64,000 nucleotides of DNA from Pelodera strongyloides (Eukaryota; Nematoda; Chromadorea; Rhabditida; Rhabditidae), in contig JAANDG010000363.1 in the NCBI GenBank assembly GCA_036852015.1, positions 81,858 through 145,857 on the forward strand. Direction: 5' to 3'. A program made the position numbers and the translations under genes. The notes beneath the pieces were generated by a model. That model made no database searches. It worked only from the letters and a program-made list of their open reading frames with translations, and had not been told where the DNA came from. Position 1 is the stretch's first letter. Every line of letters begins with the position of its first letter. Shown here one piece after another: positions 50,391 through 64,000 of this stretch.

Positions 50391-53300
50391 AAATTACCCA
50401 GTCCTCCCTCTCGCTTCTCTCTTTTCTCCATTACCTCTATTATCTCCAAACAGCACTGAGTCTAGTCTCTTCCTTATTTTCTTATCACTTTTCCCATATT
50501 ATTATTCGACCACTTTCCCTCAGCCGAGTTGTCTGAATTTATTACTTATATTTACTAAATACTTTTCCATTGTTAACGACAAGTACTCCTTCGAGACATG
50601 CAAAAAAAGCATCCTGAAAAATAATGGAATTTTTTCCCACATGTAGAAATATGCACATGTCCTTGATCGCTTATACTCTTGGACTGCCACTAGTGCCAGT
50701 GGTTGAAGGAAAAAACCCAATCCAGGATGTTGACCTCCAATGGAACTGAAGTAGCAGGCAACTTAGTCAACTTTTGAAGGAGATGCACTTAAATCTGTGC
50801 ACACCTGCTTGTTTTCCTCAACTCTATTGTGCGCTGTGCCCAGCCAAAAATTATTGTTTGGCTCATTCATTCGCTCCAGAAGACAATAAGATTCGTGCAA
50901 AAATGAGATAAAACACGATATATAAAACAATCATTTACACAGTTCTACATACAGTTCTGGAATTGACGTGCTAGCTGATTCACTCCGGGTGTAACTTCCT
51001 TACTGTGTTGACTTTTCTGGACTGGGTTCCATTTATTTCACATCATTCAATAACTTCCTTATGTGTATACTTGTTCCGTCTATCTTGCGTTTCGTAATAC
51101 ACGTTCTAATCCTTGCAATAGCGGTTTCCATTCAGGGTCTGTATTAGGAACACATTGTGTTCTTGGCGGAACGGTTATTTTGATAGGCCGCGGTGTTTTT
51201 GGTAAATATTTGAGAACATGAGATTATAACGCCTCCGGGTTTCTTGCCGAGTTGTATAGCACATTTGGTTGCAACTTCAGTTTTAATAGAATAGGTACCG
51301 TGTTATTAAGTGGACCAATATGTGTATTCGTCTTTTACTCTTTGCTACCCTACCATTTTGTGATGCTAAAATATTAGTAAACTCAGATGAGCACTGTTCC
51401 AAATTTTCCCGAAAGCGAACTAGGCTAATTTGCATATTTGTGGAGAATCAATAGTCGTATTGCACTGAAACGCGCTTGAGTGCGACGCATACACCAAGTA
51501 TAATATCAGGTTTCATCTGAAATGCTTTACTAGTACGTTCCGTATTTGTATGTACATGATGTTTGTAAATGTAATATATTTGATTCGTCACCATGATGTT
51601 TTAATCTTTGAATGTACCAAGCATAAATGGTTAGCCGTTGGATTTGAAAAGTAAACTTGCAATTGTATACGTTTGCAGTTGCAAATTGTTCAGATTAAAA
51701 CTAACGGTTACTCTATTAAGATTTCTCTTCATGTGGCATGCAAAAGCCTAAAGCTTTTACATATGTATATGGGCACAACTGTCTATCTTATTTCCGCAAC
51801 AAAAATGAAGTACACTTTTGATAGACCAATTGTGGGCCAAACCCTGACCCAATAGTTCTCTGTATTGCATGGTGTTTATTTTGTGTGTTAAACTTTGAAC
51901 TTATTCATTAAACCAACAGTATTTTTTTTTTAATTTCGTCTGCTTCATTTAATTGCTAGGTTGTGAAGAAATTGCAGGGTGAGGAGGACACGTTGCGGTT
52001 CTTTCGTTCATTTGTTATGTAAACAGTGTGTCAGGTCAATCCTCTAGCCTAATACCGAGGAGCGCGGTTCGGAAGCAAAGTTTTACCACGCAGTAAACCG
52101 AGTGGTCAGACTAAGGAAACGAACTCGCTCTTTCATACTCTCTCATTACTTTTGGCTGATTAAAAAAACCTAGAGTCCTTCTTTGCTAGGGCTTTTATTT
52201 CGTATTGCCTCTTGCAATTAGGCATCTAAATATAGTACCTTATGCAAGCAGCTAGAAAAGGAACACCGCTAATTCGGCTTAAGGTTGTTCATTGCTAAGA
52301 GATTCACATTTTTCAGTCTCAACTAATGGATTTAGAGCTGAGACTTCGTTCTTTCAAATGCAAAGATGATTCTTGTGGCAGACTCTAACATTAGTCAAAC
52401 CTTCTTCGAAGATGCTTTCTAATCCACTCATAAATATTTGGAAAACTTCGCGAATTGCAGACGTTTTCGTTGTAGGAATACGCTCACGGCGTTTTATATT
52501 TAATTTCCGCTATTTGCTGTTTTGATATGGAACTGTTTTTCTACAAAAGTCTCCAAAACATGCGCAGTAGTGAGCGCGCTACGGGCCACACCTATCCATG
52601 ACTAATTGTAAGACAACGAACCCGTTTGCCCTTATACTCCTTCTTTCCTATTAATATTATTTTGTCGGTGTTATGTACTACGCATGAAATATGTCAGCAG
52701 CGTATGTGGTGCATGAGAGCTCCCACTTCTGTTTATTACCATCTGCAGTTTTAGAATGAAATACAATTTAATATTTTTGGCTAAGTACCTCGTATATGGA
52801 GTCTGTATATTATTTCGGACACCAAGTGCTATGCTATGTTTTGCCTTCCTTGATATGCTTGTTTGGAATTCTATTTTCTTCATCAAACATTGGACTGATA
52901 GTGGTGGTACTGCAAATATATATTCAAAAACACTATTGCCTGGTATTTTCATAAATAGTCCCCAGTGTTGGGGGTAAAATAAGCCGAGGTCTTTCTTTCT
53001 TTCTTTTTACTGATTTTCTTGCTGCTTCCGCATTTATGTATAGTTAAGAAATTGCTGTTTTAGTAGTTTTCTCTCGGAACCCCTTTTCAAGGCCCTTTGC
53101 AATTTTTGCGGAACTAAAGCTTCCTTTCTTACAAGAAAACCGTGTATAATATAAGAACAGGCGAAATCGTTTAAATGAAATGGTTGACTAAGATCGCCGA
53201 TAGATTTTCCTGATCTAATACAATTGCAGAAGGAATTACTCACAAACATTTTGCAATGAAAAAAGCCCGGAGTATCAGGAGAAATTACCTAGAGCGTTCG

Positions 53301-56042
53301 ATTAGTATCAAGCTTATGCACCAAAACCTATGCAAGGAAGTGGCATGCCTCACTATATGCTTGTTTTCTGCCGGCCTGATTGTTTGCTTTCCAAACTAAC
53401 TTTGCCTTGTTGAACATCACTGACGTTATGTTTGGACAGCATCATGTATTCGTTTCGCGTACAGTTATAACGGAGTTTCCCGTTGTGACTCACACAAGAG
53501 CGTTCGGTTTTATGCAGATTGCTTTTTGGACCGAGGTGTACAGAAACAAGTCACACCATTTTATCGTTATTATGTAAAGAGTACAAAGCTGATCGAAAAT
53601 ATTAAAACAATACTTTGCAGTACACTATTTGGAAATACATATACTTTGACTCATACTTTAGCTACAGTTTTCCAAGCCAACCACTCGTAAATTGAACAGT
53701 AGTTAGTTTTTACGGGTTTTGTGTTTACTTGAGACAAAAACTACTGTGGTTCTCCATCAGTCTCTGAGTCATCCAGAGAAACTCGATTTTTTTGCCAGTA
53801 TTGCTGTATATTTTAGCAGTATGAATAATTTGTTTTAACCTGCGTAGTTTTGTGTATGCAAAAGCTGAGTTCGCGGTCCCCTTTGCCAAATATAGTAAAG
53901 TGAATATCATTCTTGAGAGTTAATTATAGTTAAACTCTATTAAAAGCGCAATGTCGGTACCCCTGCCTGGAGCATCATCAAGTGCATGTTTCTGTTTCAA
54001 ACGCACTTTTATGTTTGCTTTGACTCCATGAAAGCAAACTTTCTAAATGACGTATGCTTCGCAAACGTCGATAAGAAGTGTTTGAAAAACGGAACCAAAC
54101 CGCTGTTCCAGTATATCTTTTTAAAGATCAATTTTGTAAGTGGGTTATTTGCCATTGTGTAATAGAATCTGTGGAGGGTAATAAGTATGTCATAGACGTG
54201 AGCGGAACTAATTGTGTTTAATGGTTCATTATCACATTTTATCACTAGATAATCATCCAAATTTTCATTTAGTGCCAAAAACGACCCAAAAGAAACACAT
54301 TTTATGTAGGACATTTCGTTGGCACCATTGTGTTAATTTTTTGTCGAGTTTATATCAGCATGGAACATTTCTGGAACATAAACAATTATAATGCTTGGGA
54401 GATCAATGCGCTCATTATTTTCAGTTCACTTAATCATCACAATTTTATGAGTTATAAAGCGCGCCGTATTCTCTCGCAAATACCAGCTGATCGCACTGGT
54501 TTTGCACTATTTTATTCTTCTTTTTTGTATATGTTAGCTTTGTTGCCTTTGTCTGCCTGAACCATTTTTTTACTGACCATGGTTAACTACCACCGCAAGT
54601 TTGACAAGTACAGTTGATCTGTGAAATGTGCACATCACTGAACATATGTCAATCCTTTTCTGAGGGCTCTACTTTCACCATGTTCCTTGCATTTAATGCA
54701 TGTATCCACTTGTTTGATCCACGTATTTGGTCCCCCGAATCAATCAAAGTCCGGTCCAATTCTGGAGTGGTCTGATGGCCAAACAGGTGTGCGCGCGGCA
54801 CTCAGATCTGAGTTTTCATGAAACACGCAGATGTTCACCAGCCGTGTTCTTTTTCTTTTCTTTTTCAACCGCAAATCCTTCGGGAAAGTACAGACCATTT
54901 GAAGTTTTGGACTCGGTACTGTAGCATTTACTGCACTATACGTTCAATCAGTACTGTGGCTTTGTTTAGTATTGTTCAAGTGATGATTTGAAATATCTCT
55001 CACAACGTTTTACTACAGTCAAGCAGCAAATCCCGGGATCTATTATTTATAACTAACTTATGTCTCGTGCATCACACCACATAGTGCTTTTCTATGCTAA
55101 TTCTCGGTCGCGACTGGCTGAATACCACGCAATTATGCGATTTTCCATAACGAGAACCACGCACAGCAAACAGAACAGCCAACGATTTAGTTGACTATTC
55201 GTGGTACAAAACGGTCAATTTTTATTTTAACAACTCAATATGCGAACATTAGAGAAATTGATGGGAAATTACTTCCATTTGATTGCGCCTTTTGTGTATG
55301 ATTTTTGCTCGATTGAAAATGCGTGTTTGGTTTGACAACAATATACCAACTAGTATTAGAGCATGACCCGGAAATTATTACGGATACGCCAACTTTCCCA
55401 GATGTTTGGTCTGAACGTGCTTTCTCCTTGCTCTTCAGGAATTTCTTCTAAGTCAGAAATAAATAAATAAATTTAAAGGAAACTTTTTTGTTAGCCATCA
55501 GAAGTTGTGCTGTTTGAAAACTTGCAATAGTTTCGTTTCGGTATTGACTCTCTAGTCTCTACAATTTGGGATCTTGAAAGTGCGGTACATTTGGTTTCTT
55601 ACCATTAGGTCACTTGACGAAAACTAGTACTTCACACACTCTATATGTTCCTAATAGGCGACCTTGACACGTTAACTTTGCTAGGATTGTTCTTTCTAAC
55701 AGAGACAACCACCCTCCCCGCGGGGATGGGCTTACAACTATACTATTTTATTTTGCACTCTACATTTTTCTGCACTCGACTCCGAATGCTTTCTATTCCC
55801 CTGTCTGAGTGCATTATGCAATCACAAAATGCGTTATTTCATAACACATAAGTGGCAAAATTATAGCTGAATTTTCTGACCATGATCGAATTCAATAATT
55901 TCTCAAATGTTACTCATATCATCACAATTACATAAACATTAACGGCTTGGTGTTCTTTTCCAAAAATCTCAATAGGAACTCATTTGATCGCAAATTCTCT
56001 GATATGATCTCTTTGGTCGAATTATAGAAAAGGTAGGATAAG
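50391..56042. other. Gene-poor AT-rich region upstream of tRNA-Glu
   Basis: No coding exon with matching splice signals was found on either strand. It contains short simple repeats such as (CTTT)n at 52988-53007. Open frames listed by length here are short and lack domain or codon support. Confidence 0.45.
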
Positions 56043-56114
56043 TCCCATGTGGTCTAGTGGTTAGGATTCGTGGTTTTCACCCACGCGGCCCGGGTTCGAT
56101 TCCCGGCATGGGAA
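56043..56114 (+). tRNA. tRNA-Glu(TTC)
   Basis: The 72-nt cloverleaf starts TCCCATG, which pairs with CATGGGA at the 3' end plus discriminator A. The D-arm is TGGTCTAGTGGTTAGGATT, the anticodon arm GTGGTTTTCACCCAC carries anticodon TTC, and the T-arm is GGCCCGGGTTCGATTCCCGG. All stems pair. There is no intron. It lies 123 bases upstream of the MAP kinase start on the same strand. Confidence 0.97.
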
Positions 56115-56221
56115 TGTCTTTTGTAATATTTTCCTTTTCATCATATGCATATTGTTGTTGGATTTGTCGTCTCTTTATTTTTATGCCATGTTTCGCTTAT
56201 TTTGTATTTGGTGATATGCTA

Positions 56222-56231
56222 ATTACTCTAG
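56222..56231 (+). promoter_or_regulatory. Probable trans-splice acceptor of the MAP kinase gene
   Basis: ATTACTCTAG is followed by six bases (GTGTCT) and then ATG at 56238. The spacing equals that of the SLC35F-like gene and fits spliced-leader addition. Confidence 0.55.
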
Positions 56232-56237
56232 GTGTCT

Positions 56238-59233
<2,996 letters not shown>

Positions 59234-61137
59234 AAAAAACACCGATATTTGTAAAAGACAAATTGTCATATCGTCATTGCATAATAACCTGTAACTATTA
59301 TGCATCTACGTCATATATTTATACTTCTTTATTGAGTGTCTTAAGAGCTTTTCTGCTTGTCCTCTGGAATGTAAGTTCTCGATGAAGGATCGCGATACCC
59401 TTGCATAATACATGGCTATTTTGTTTCACTCTCACTCTCCACTTTACCGTTTGGTTTAATAGACTTGCTCCTAGGGAGCATATAAGTTTTGTCAAATTTC
59501 TCTCTGCGTTGCTCACTAAGCATTATTGATTACCTTGATGAGGATTACTGCCAACATTATCATATCAGTCTTTCCTTATTGAAGGAATACCTAAAGGACT
59601 TTCGTCTCCTCCACATAAACCTCTTTGTGTTCTACGTAGTGATTTTGTCTGCATAACATATTCTAATTATTTTCGCCCAGTATATTTTTTTGCTATTTAC
59701 CTTCGCATAATACACTTTATGTTAAAAACACTCTACCGGGTGCGTACAAATAATCAATTTTCCTGTCTTTTTAGTTCTTCTATTTTAATTCCTACGATTA
59801 GTTCACTTCTTTTCCATTCTCTGCACAATCTTTGATGAATTCATTATCGATGTATGTGTACATATCTGATCCCGGTATTTGAGCTCTACGTATATGTATT
59901 GTTTAGTTAGTCTTCCGTTGCTCAACTTGAATGATTTGACGAATTGTTTATTTCAAGAAATTAATATGATTACGCTACTCAAATGACATCCAGTTTCCTG
60001 ATGAAAAAGACCAACCAAAGATGATCACAACGTATAATATTTCCACCTTTGTGCATTTTCATATGTCCTCGATAAAAAACAGTTTGGATTTTCAAGAATT
60101 ACTTAATTCAGGCCTCGTAAATTGTGTGGAAAATAACAGGTAGCTTAGCAACATCGAATATGTCTACTACTTTCATTATGTTAAATAAATAACTGATTAT
60201 TTCGGCGTTTTAGTTTTTACAAATGTAAAACACCGCACTAGTTGGCACAAAGCATCTCTTTGTAATAGATACTCTTGAGGTCAACATACATCTATGGCAC
60301 AAATACCGAAGGACCATATGTTGATGTTATTTATCCAAAACAATGAAATAAACAATTCGCTCTGCTAGGCGGACAATACAGTTTTTAAGATATAGTGGAC
60401 TAAATGTTTTTTTTTGTGTGTGAAGATCATAGCGCACCGCTAACTATTATTTATTCAAGTAGATAAAAGGAATAACGTGCAAGTTATGTGCAGAGTTTAT
60501 TTTATTGTCGGCCCCTTGTGCGGACAAACGTGTTCGTTTTGCAGCAACCCTAGACGCACTATGAGTTCAACTCGCGGTTATTTTTTTAGTTAAAAACTCT
60601 GATCCTGATCTTTATTTTCACATTAACACTGGCCAGTTATTCCCTTTCATGAAGACTTTTCTACATAGTGATCGATAATGCTTTATGTGGTAATCAGAAT
60701 TCCGCTTTTTTTCTCTCAGTAGTGTATGTGAAGGGCAGCAAAACATGAATAATTCTCGAACACTGTGGTTTAAAAATAAGTGTCCAATATGGCTAGTACT
60801 AGTTCATCACTATGAAAACTCCTGCTGCTAATTTTCAATCAATTAGTAATGACTGCGAAAATATATTACCGGAACCCTAAAGATGTAGGTTACAGACGGA
60901 GGATCTGCGATATGACTTGCAGTCAATAATAAATCAGTCAAACTTCTGAGTGGTTGCTGAACAAGGGTGATTGGTTTTCCGTGAGTAACCATTACGCATA
61001 ATTAATATGCATGTGGTGTGTTTTGATGGGAATGTTTAATCGTTATTAACTCGTTGATTCTCGTATAATTGATACTTATTTTGGAAGACTTCTGCGTGCT
61101 CCAAGTGATGAGAAATGGAGAACTGGCATGATACTCG
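59234..61137. other. Spacer downstream of the MAP kinase gene
   Basis: The 3' UTR of the kinase gene followed by AT-rich DNA. No exon, RNA gene or repeat could be supported. Confidence 0.5.
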
Positions 61138-61785
61138 TAAGCTAGGTTTCAACTATAAGCTTTCACGATGAACATACTGGTCGACTTTCAAACTTCTGAG
61201 TGTGGGTAATACTAAATTTCAGAGACTATTAATAAATACATAATCGGCAATTTCTGATTAGCTCAGATTCAAGTGTCTATCATGGAACGTTTTCCGACCC
61301 CTCGACAGAAAATTTTGGCTGCCCCAAACCCCTCGATTTGAAAAAGCCAAACAGTTGTTTACTACGAGGGTGACCAACATTGACGAATTTTCATAATGTT
61401 CATGTTCCCGCGCTTTCAAGAACGGGGGAATTCAAAATGCGCAAGCTTGCGAGAAAGGTTCACAAGATACACAAGCTAGATTTTAATTATACGCCTTCAC
61501 GATAAACATATTTTAGACGACTTTCTGTCTTCTGCGTGTGGATAATAATTAAAAAAAAAACATTCAATAACTACATTAGCGGCAAATTCCTCAAGTGTCT
61601 ATCGTTGAAAATTTCCCCTAATAATAAGTTCCGACCAACCGACAGAACATTTTGGCCACCCCCAAACCCCCGTTTTGAAAAAGCAACCGCACTTGTTCAC
61701 TGCAAGGATGACGAATATCTGACCAATCTTCATAGCACTCATGTTGCCGCGCTTTCAATAACGGCGGGAATTCAAAATATGCAAC
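61138..61785. repeat. Tandem duplication of a unit of about 0.3 kb
   Basis: Copy 1 (about 61138-61443) and copy 2 (about 61474-61785) share the same order of blocks: AGCTAG..TTTCACGAT, CTTCTG.GTGTGG.TAAT, CAAGTGTCTATC, CCGACAGAA, TTTTGGC..CCCC, and finally CAATAACGG-type GGGAATTCAAAAT. Divergence between copies is clear, with many substitutions and small indels, so it is not recent. The open frame across copy 2 is probably not a gene. Confidence 0.75.
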
Positions 61786-63036
61786 CACAGGTATACTGTG
61801 TTTATAGGCTTCGCCTGAGATCGCCACGGGACCCATTGCTCCCGCAACGCACCTCTGTGCGCGCTGCGAATGGCCCCGCCACAGCAGTATCGACTGGGCA
61901 CGTCCTCCCAGAGATTACAAAAACAACATGGCAATTATTAATTGAGCCGCCATAATTTTCCACAAATTTCCCATTTTGTCCCACTAATATGCACACTCTC
62001 TTAAAAATGAATGTACTTTGAGTACAAAACAATGATTGCTTAGCCGCATTTTGCTCAAATAGTTAACTTGTAAAGCATCCAGGTTAGCGCTGTTTATTTT
62101 CTTTATACAAATCACTTGAAAGCAACGACTTGCCGTAGAAATTGTACTTTTGTCTAATGCGCGTAATACTGCTGATTTTGGCTGTAGTTGGAAAGCTCAA
62201 GTTCTCTTAATAATATGCCGCAATTAGTTAATTGTTCAGTTGCTCCTCCTCTTCTTGTTCTTTTATTTCATAGCTCATGTTCATTGTGTCTTGGGCACAT
62301 GCATTCAAGCACCTATCTGCATCTAATTAATTACAGTGGTAGGAAGTTGCTCAGTTCACTTTTGCTGTTTAAGATTGAACCAAAGTTAAGACACTACGTT
62401 GCAAGTTTGGGAAGACGTAGGGGAGGGGATGTTGAGAGATAAACACATAAATAATAATTCAACAAATAAGTCCACGCGTGTTGGTGTCTGGTATTGAGTA
62501 TATACAAAAATAAGCCGTGAGAAAATTAAAGTAGTGTGCATACGTGGACGTAAGAAAATGAACTGAAAGTGGTGACACTCTCCGATCTGTTCCACAAAAT
62601 GCTTGACGTAGAACAGCAGCACACAAGTTGGGAATGTATTTAGTCTTTAAGTACAGGCATTAAGTTTAAGAAAAGCCATGCATCTTAGATTTTCGATCAA
62701 ACAAGCGTTATAAGATGGAAGGACAATTCGCGCGGGTTTATAGTAAAATAATGAATAAATCGCCTTCAAGAAACTGTTTCATATTAATATGGAAATATTC
62801 AAAACTGCGCAAGGCTCCGAAACAGTAGGGCAGTTCCGAATGTTTTTAAAATCCAAGCATTCCACAAGCATCCTAATGACAAAATATTCTTTTAGACAAT
62901 ACAATTATAAAATCCAAATCAATGTTGTGATAATAAACGCACGGTAACTGTTCTCGCCCCCTTACATTGTACCCTTCCGATACCAACCATTATTAAGTTT
63001 AAGGTCGTAGAATCCAATATTCCGTTATTTTCTCAG
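61786..63036. other. Spacer with a GC-richer patch, no supported gene
   Basis: A patch at about 61800-61925 has high CpG content and is open on the minus strand in two frames, without a recognisable domain. The upstream exons of the gene ending at 63586 should lie in this region or further left, but I could not find them. Confidence 0.35.
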
Positions 63037-63586
63037 AAGAATGGCTTCTGCATTTTATCTCCAATCCCGTCCTGGTCGATGTACCGTACCGTAAAGAGAA
63101 GTCGAGGAGAATAGTGACAATTGTCGGATGTAGGGTAGACGGAATGTGGGAATACAGAGCGAACATCCGTGATATGGCTATTCAAGATGGCCTCATTCCC
63201 GTCGGTGTGGTACATTCACAAGAGGATTGCACTGGAAGGTATTCGAAACCGGGTCGTATGTTTTCGACGAGGCAACTTTGCCAGTCAGCCACGCCGGTTC
63301 TGAAGCAGTTATGATTTTGAAAAACCTTCGCTCAAAAAAGTAATATACTAGTTAAATCACTTCATGCGCTCTTTGGAGACTTCTCTTACAATTAAAGCGA
63401 TCTTGCACCTTGCTTTTTTTTTTTTTCAGTAATAATAGTTTGATCAGGAACGAAAACACTGAAAAATTCAAAGTAGCAGTTAGTGGCCGCTTCGAAAGTA
63501 TGGTAAACGCAGAGCTTGGTGCCCGCCCGCTATTCTTAACTTGGACTGACACTATGGCTCTAAATCCCAGCGTTTGCAGTCATTAG
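63037..63586 (+). CDS. Last two exons of an unrecognised plus-strand gene (5' part not found)
   Basis: Exon 63037-63238 follows a TTTTCTCAG acceptor and reads EEWLLHFISNPVLVDVPYRK, then RIVTIVGCRVDGMWEYRANI and IQDGLIPVGVVHSQEDCTG. It ends at a GTATTC donor in phase 2. Exon 63430-63586 follows a poly-T CAG acceptor and continues in phase (NSLIRNENTEKFKVAVSGRF, ESMVNAELGARPLFLTWTD) to a TAG. Both have a coding-like composition and the frame is kept across the junction. If the intron is retained, the frame stops at 63314 instead. I do not recognise the family. It is either a real gene whose start I missed or a decayed copy. Confidence 0.5.
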
Positions 63587-64000
63587 TATGCCGTCGTAGT
63601 TTAAAAAAATACCTTCAATTTGTACATATACAAAAGAATAATGATTGTATTACCACATGCTTTAAAAAGTCATAAGTGATGGGATATTTTGTTTTATACT
63701 ACTGCACATGATTATTCGCCTTTTTGACCATTGTCGGGGGATGTGTGGGGAACTTGTTTGTAAATCAGCTATTAATACAAAATAATGAAGCACAGAGTGA
63801 AGTAATCTCGAGTATAAAATGATAACAATAACTTATAACTAATGTGACAAGTACAACAGGGACACAACATCATTTCATTTGGTTTTCTAAGAGATTATAA
63901 TCTGATTATGATTGCAACAATTATTAAATAAACGCTAATACGAATATCGATATTCTATTTTGGAAGCAAATACTAGCTCGGATATCTCACAATTGTGCGT
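63587..64000. other. Downstream flank, nothing supported
   Basis: AT-rich sequence to the end of the window. No exon or RNA gene is seen; it may contain the 3' UTR of the gene ending at 63586. Confidence 0.5.

Noticed and set aside
61536..61955. 139-codon plus-strand open frame
   Set aside because: It lies across the second copy of the tandem duplication. Copy 1 does not keep the same frame open, so coding is unlikely.

Overview
The window looks like nuclear DNA from a nematode. Genes are broken into many small exons, 3' splice sites are mostly TTTCAG or TTTTAG, and non-coding DNA is AT-rich. Three start codons lie 6-30 bases after a strong acceptor with no upstream coding exon, as expected for spliced-leader trans-splicing. 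A tRNA-Leu(CAA) carries an intron. The gene families (twk-type K2P channel, EGF/CUB/TSP astacin, SMA-5/ERK5 kinase) are classic nematode ones. Introns of several kb and long intergenic spacers suggest a larger genome than C. elegans, perhaps a parasitic clade V species, but this is inference.

Layout. (1) 878-10115 (+): a TANGO1-like ER-exit-site protein of about 1557 aa in about 31 exons, with a signal peptide, MIA-type SH3 domain, His-rich repeats, a long Pro-rich luminal region, a membrane segment, coiled coils and a Pro/Arg-rich tail. (2) 11434-26827 (-): a two-pore-domain K+ channel with at least five alternative first exons, all ending in the same phase. A tRNA-Leu(CAA) lies on the opposite strand in one of its introns. 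(3) About 26.8-31.2 kb: spacer holding a roughly 0.5 kb-arm inverted repeat with a tRNA-like sequence in each arm. (4) 31223-35069 (-): an SLC35F-type multi-pass transporter, 400 aa. (5) 37398-42821 (+): a secreted astacin metalloprotease (prodomain, catalytic, EGF, CUB, TSP1), 682 aa. (6) 42.8-56.0 kb: a long, largely empty region with two weak candidate minus-strand exons. (7) 56043-56114 (+): tRNA-Glu(TTC). (8) 56238-59233 (+): an ERK5/SMA-5-like MAP kinase of 425 aa whose activation-loop motif reads TQH instead of TEY. (9) 59.2-64 kb: spacer with a tandem duplication of about 0.3 kb, then the last two exons of an unrecognised plus-strand gene (63037-63586).

The exon models for the five main genes were built by hand from splice signals and phase. 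Each gives a total length divisible by three. Three of the genes have plausible roles in cuticle, collagen or body size (TANGO1 in collagen export, the group V astacin in cuticle processing or moulting, the SMA-5-like kinase in body size). That shared theme is inference; nothing in the sequence shows co-regulation. No CRISPR array, bacterial operon or intact transposon was found.
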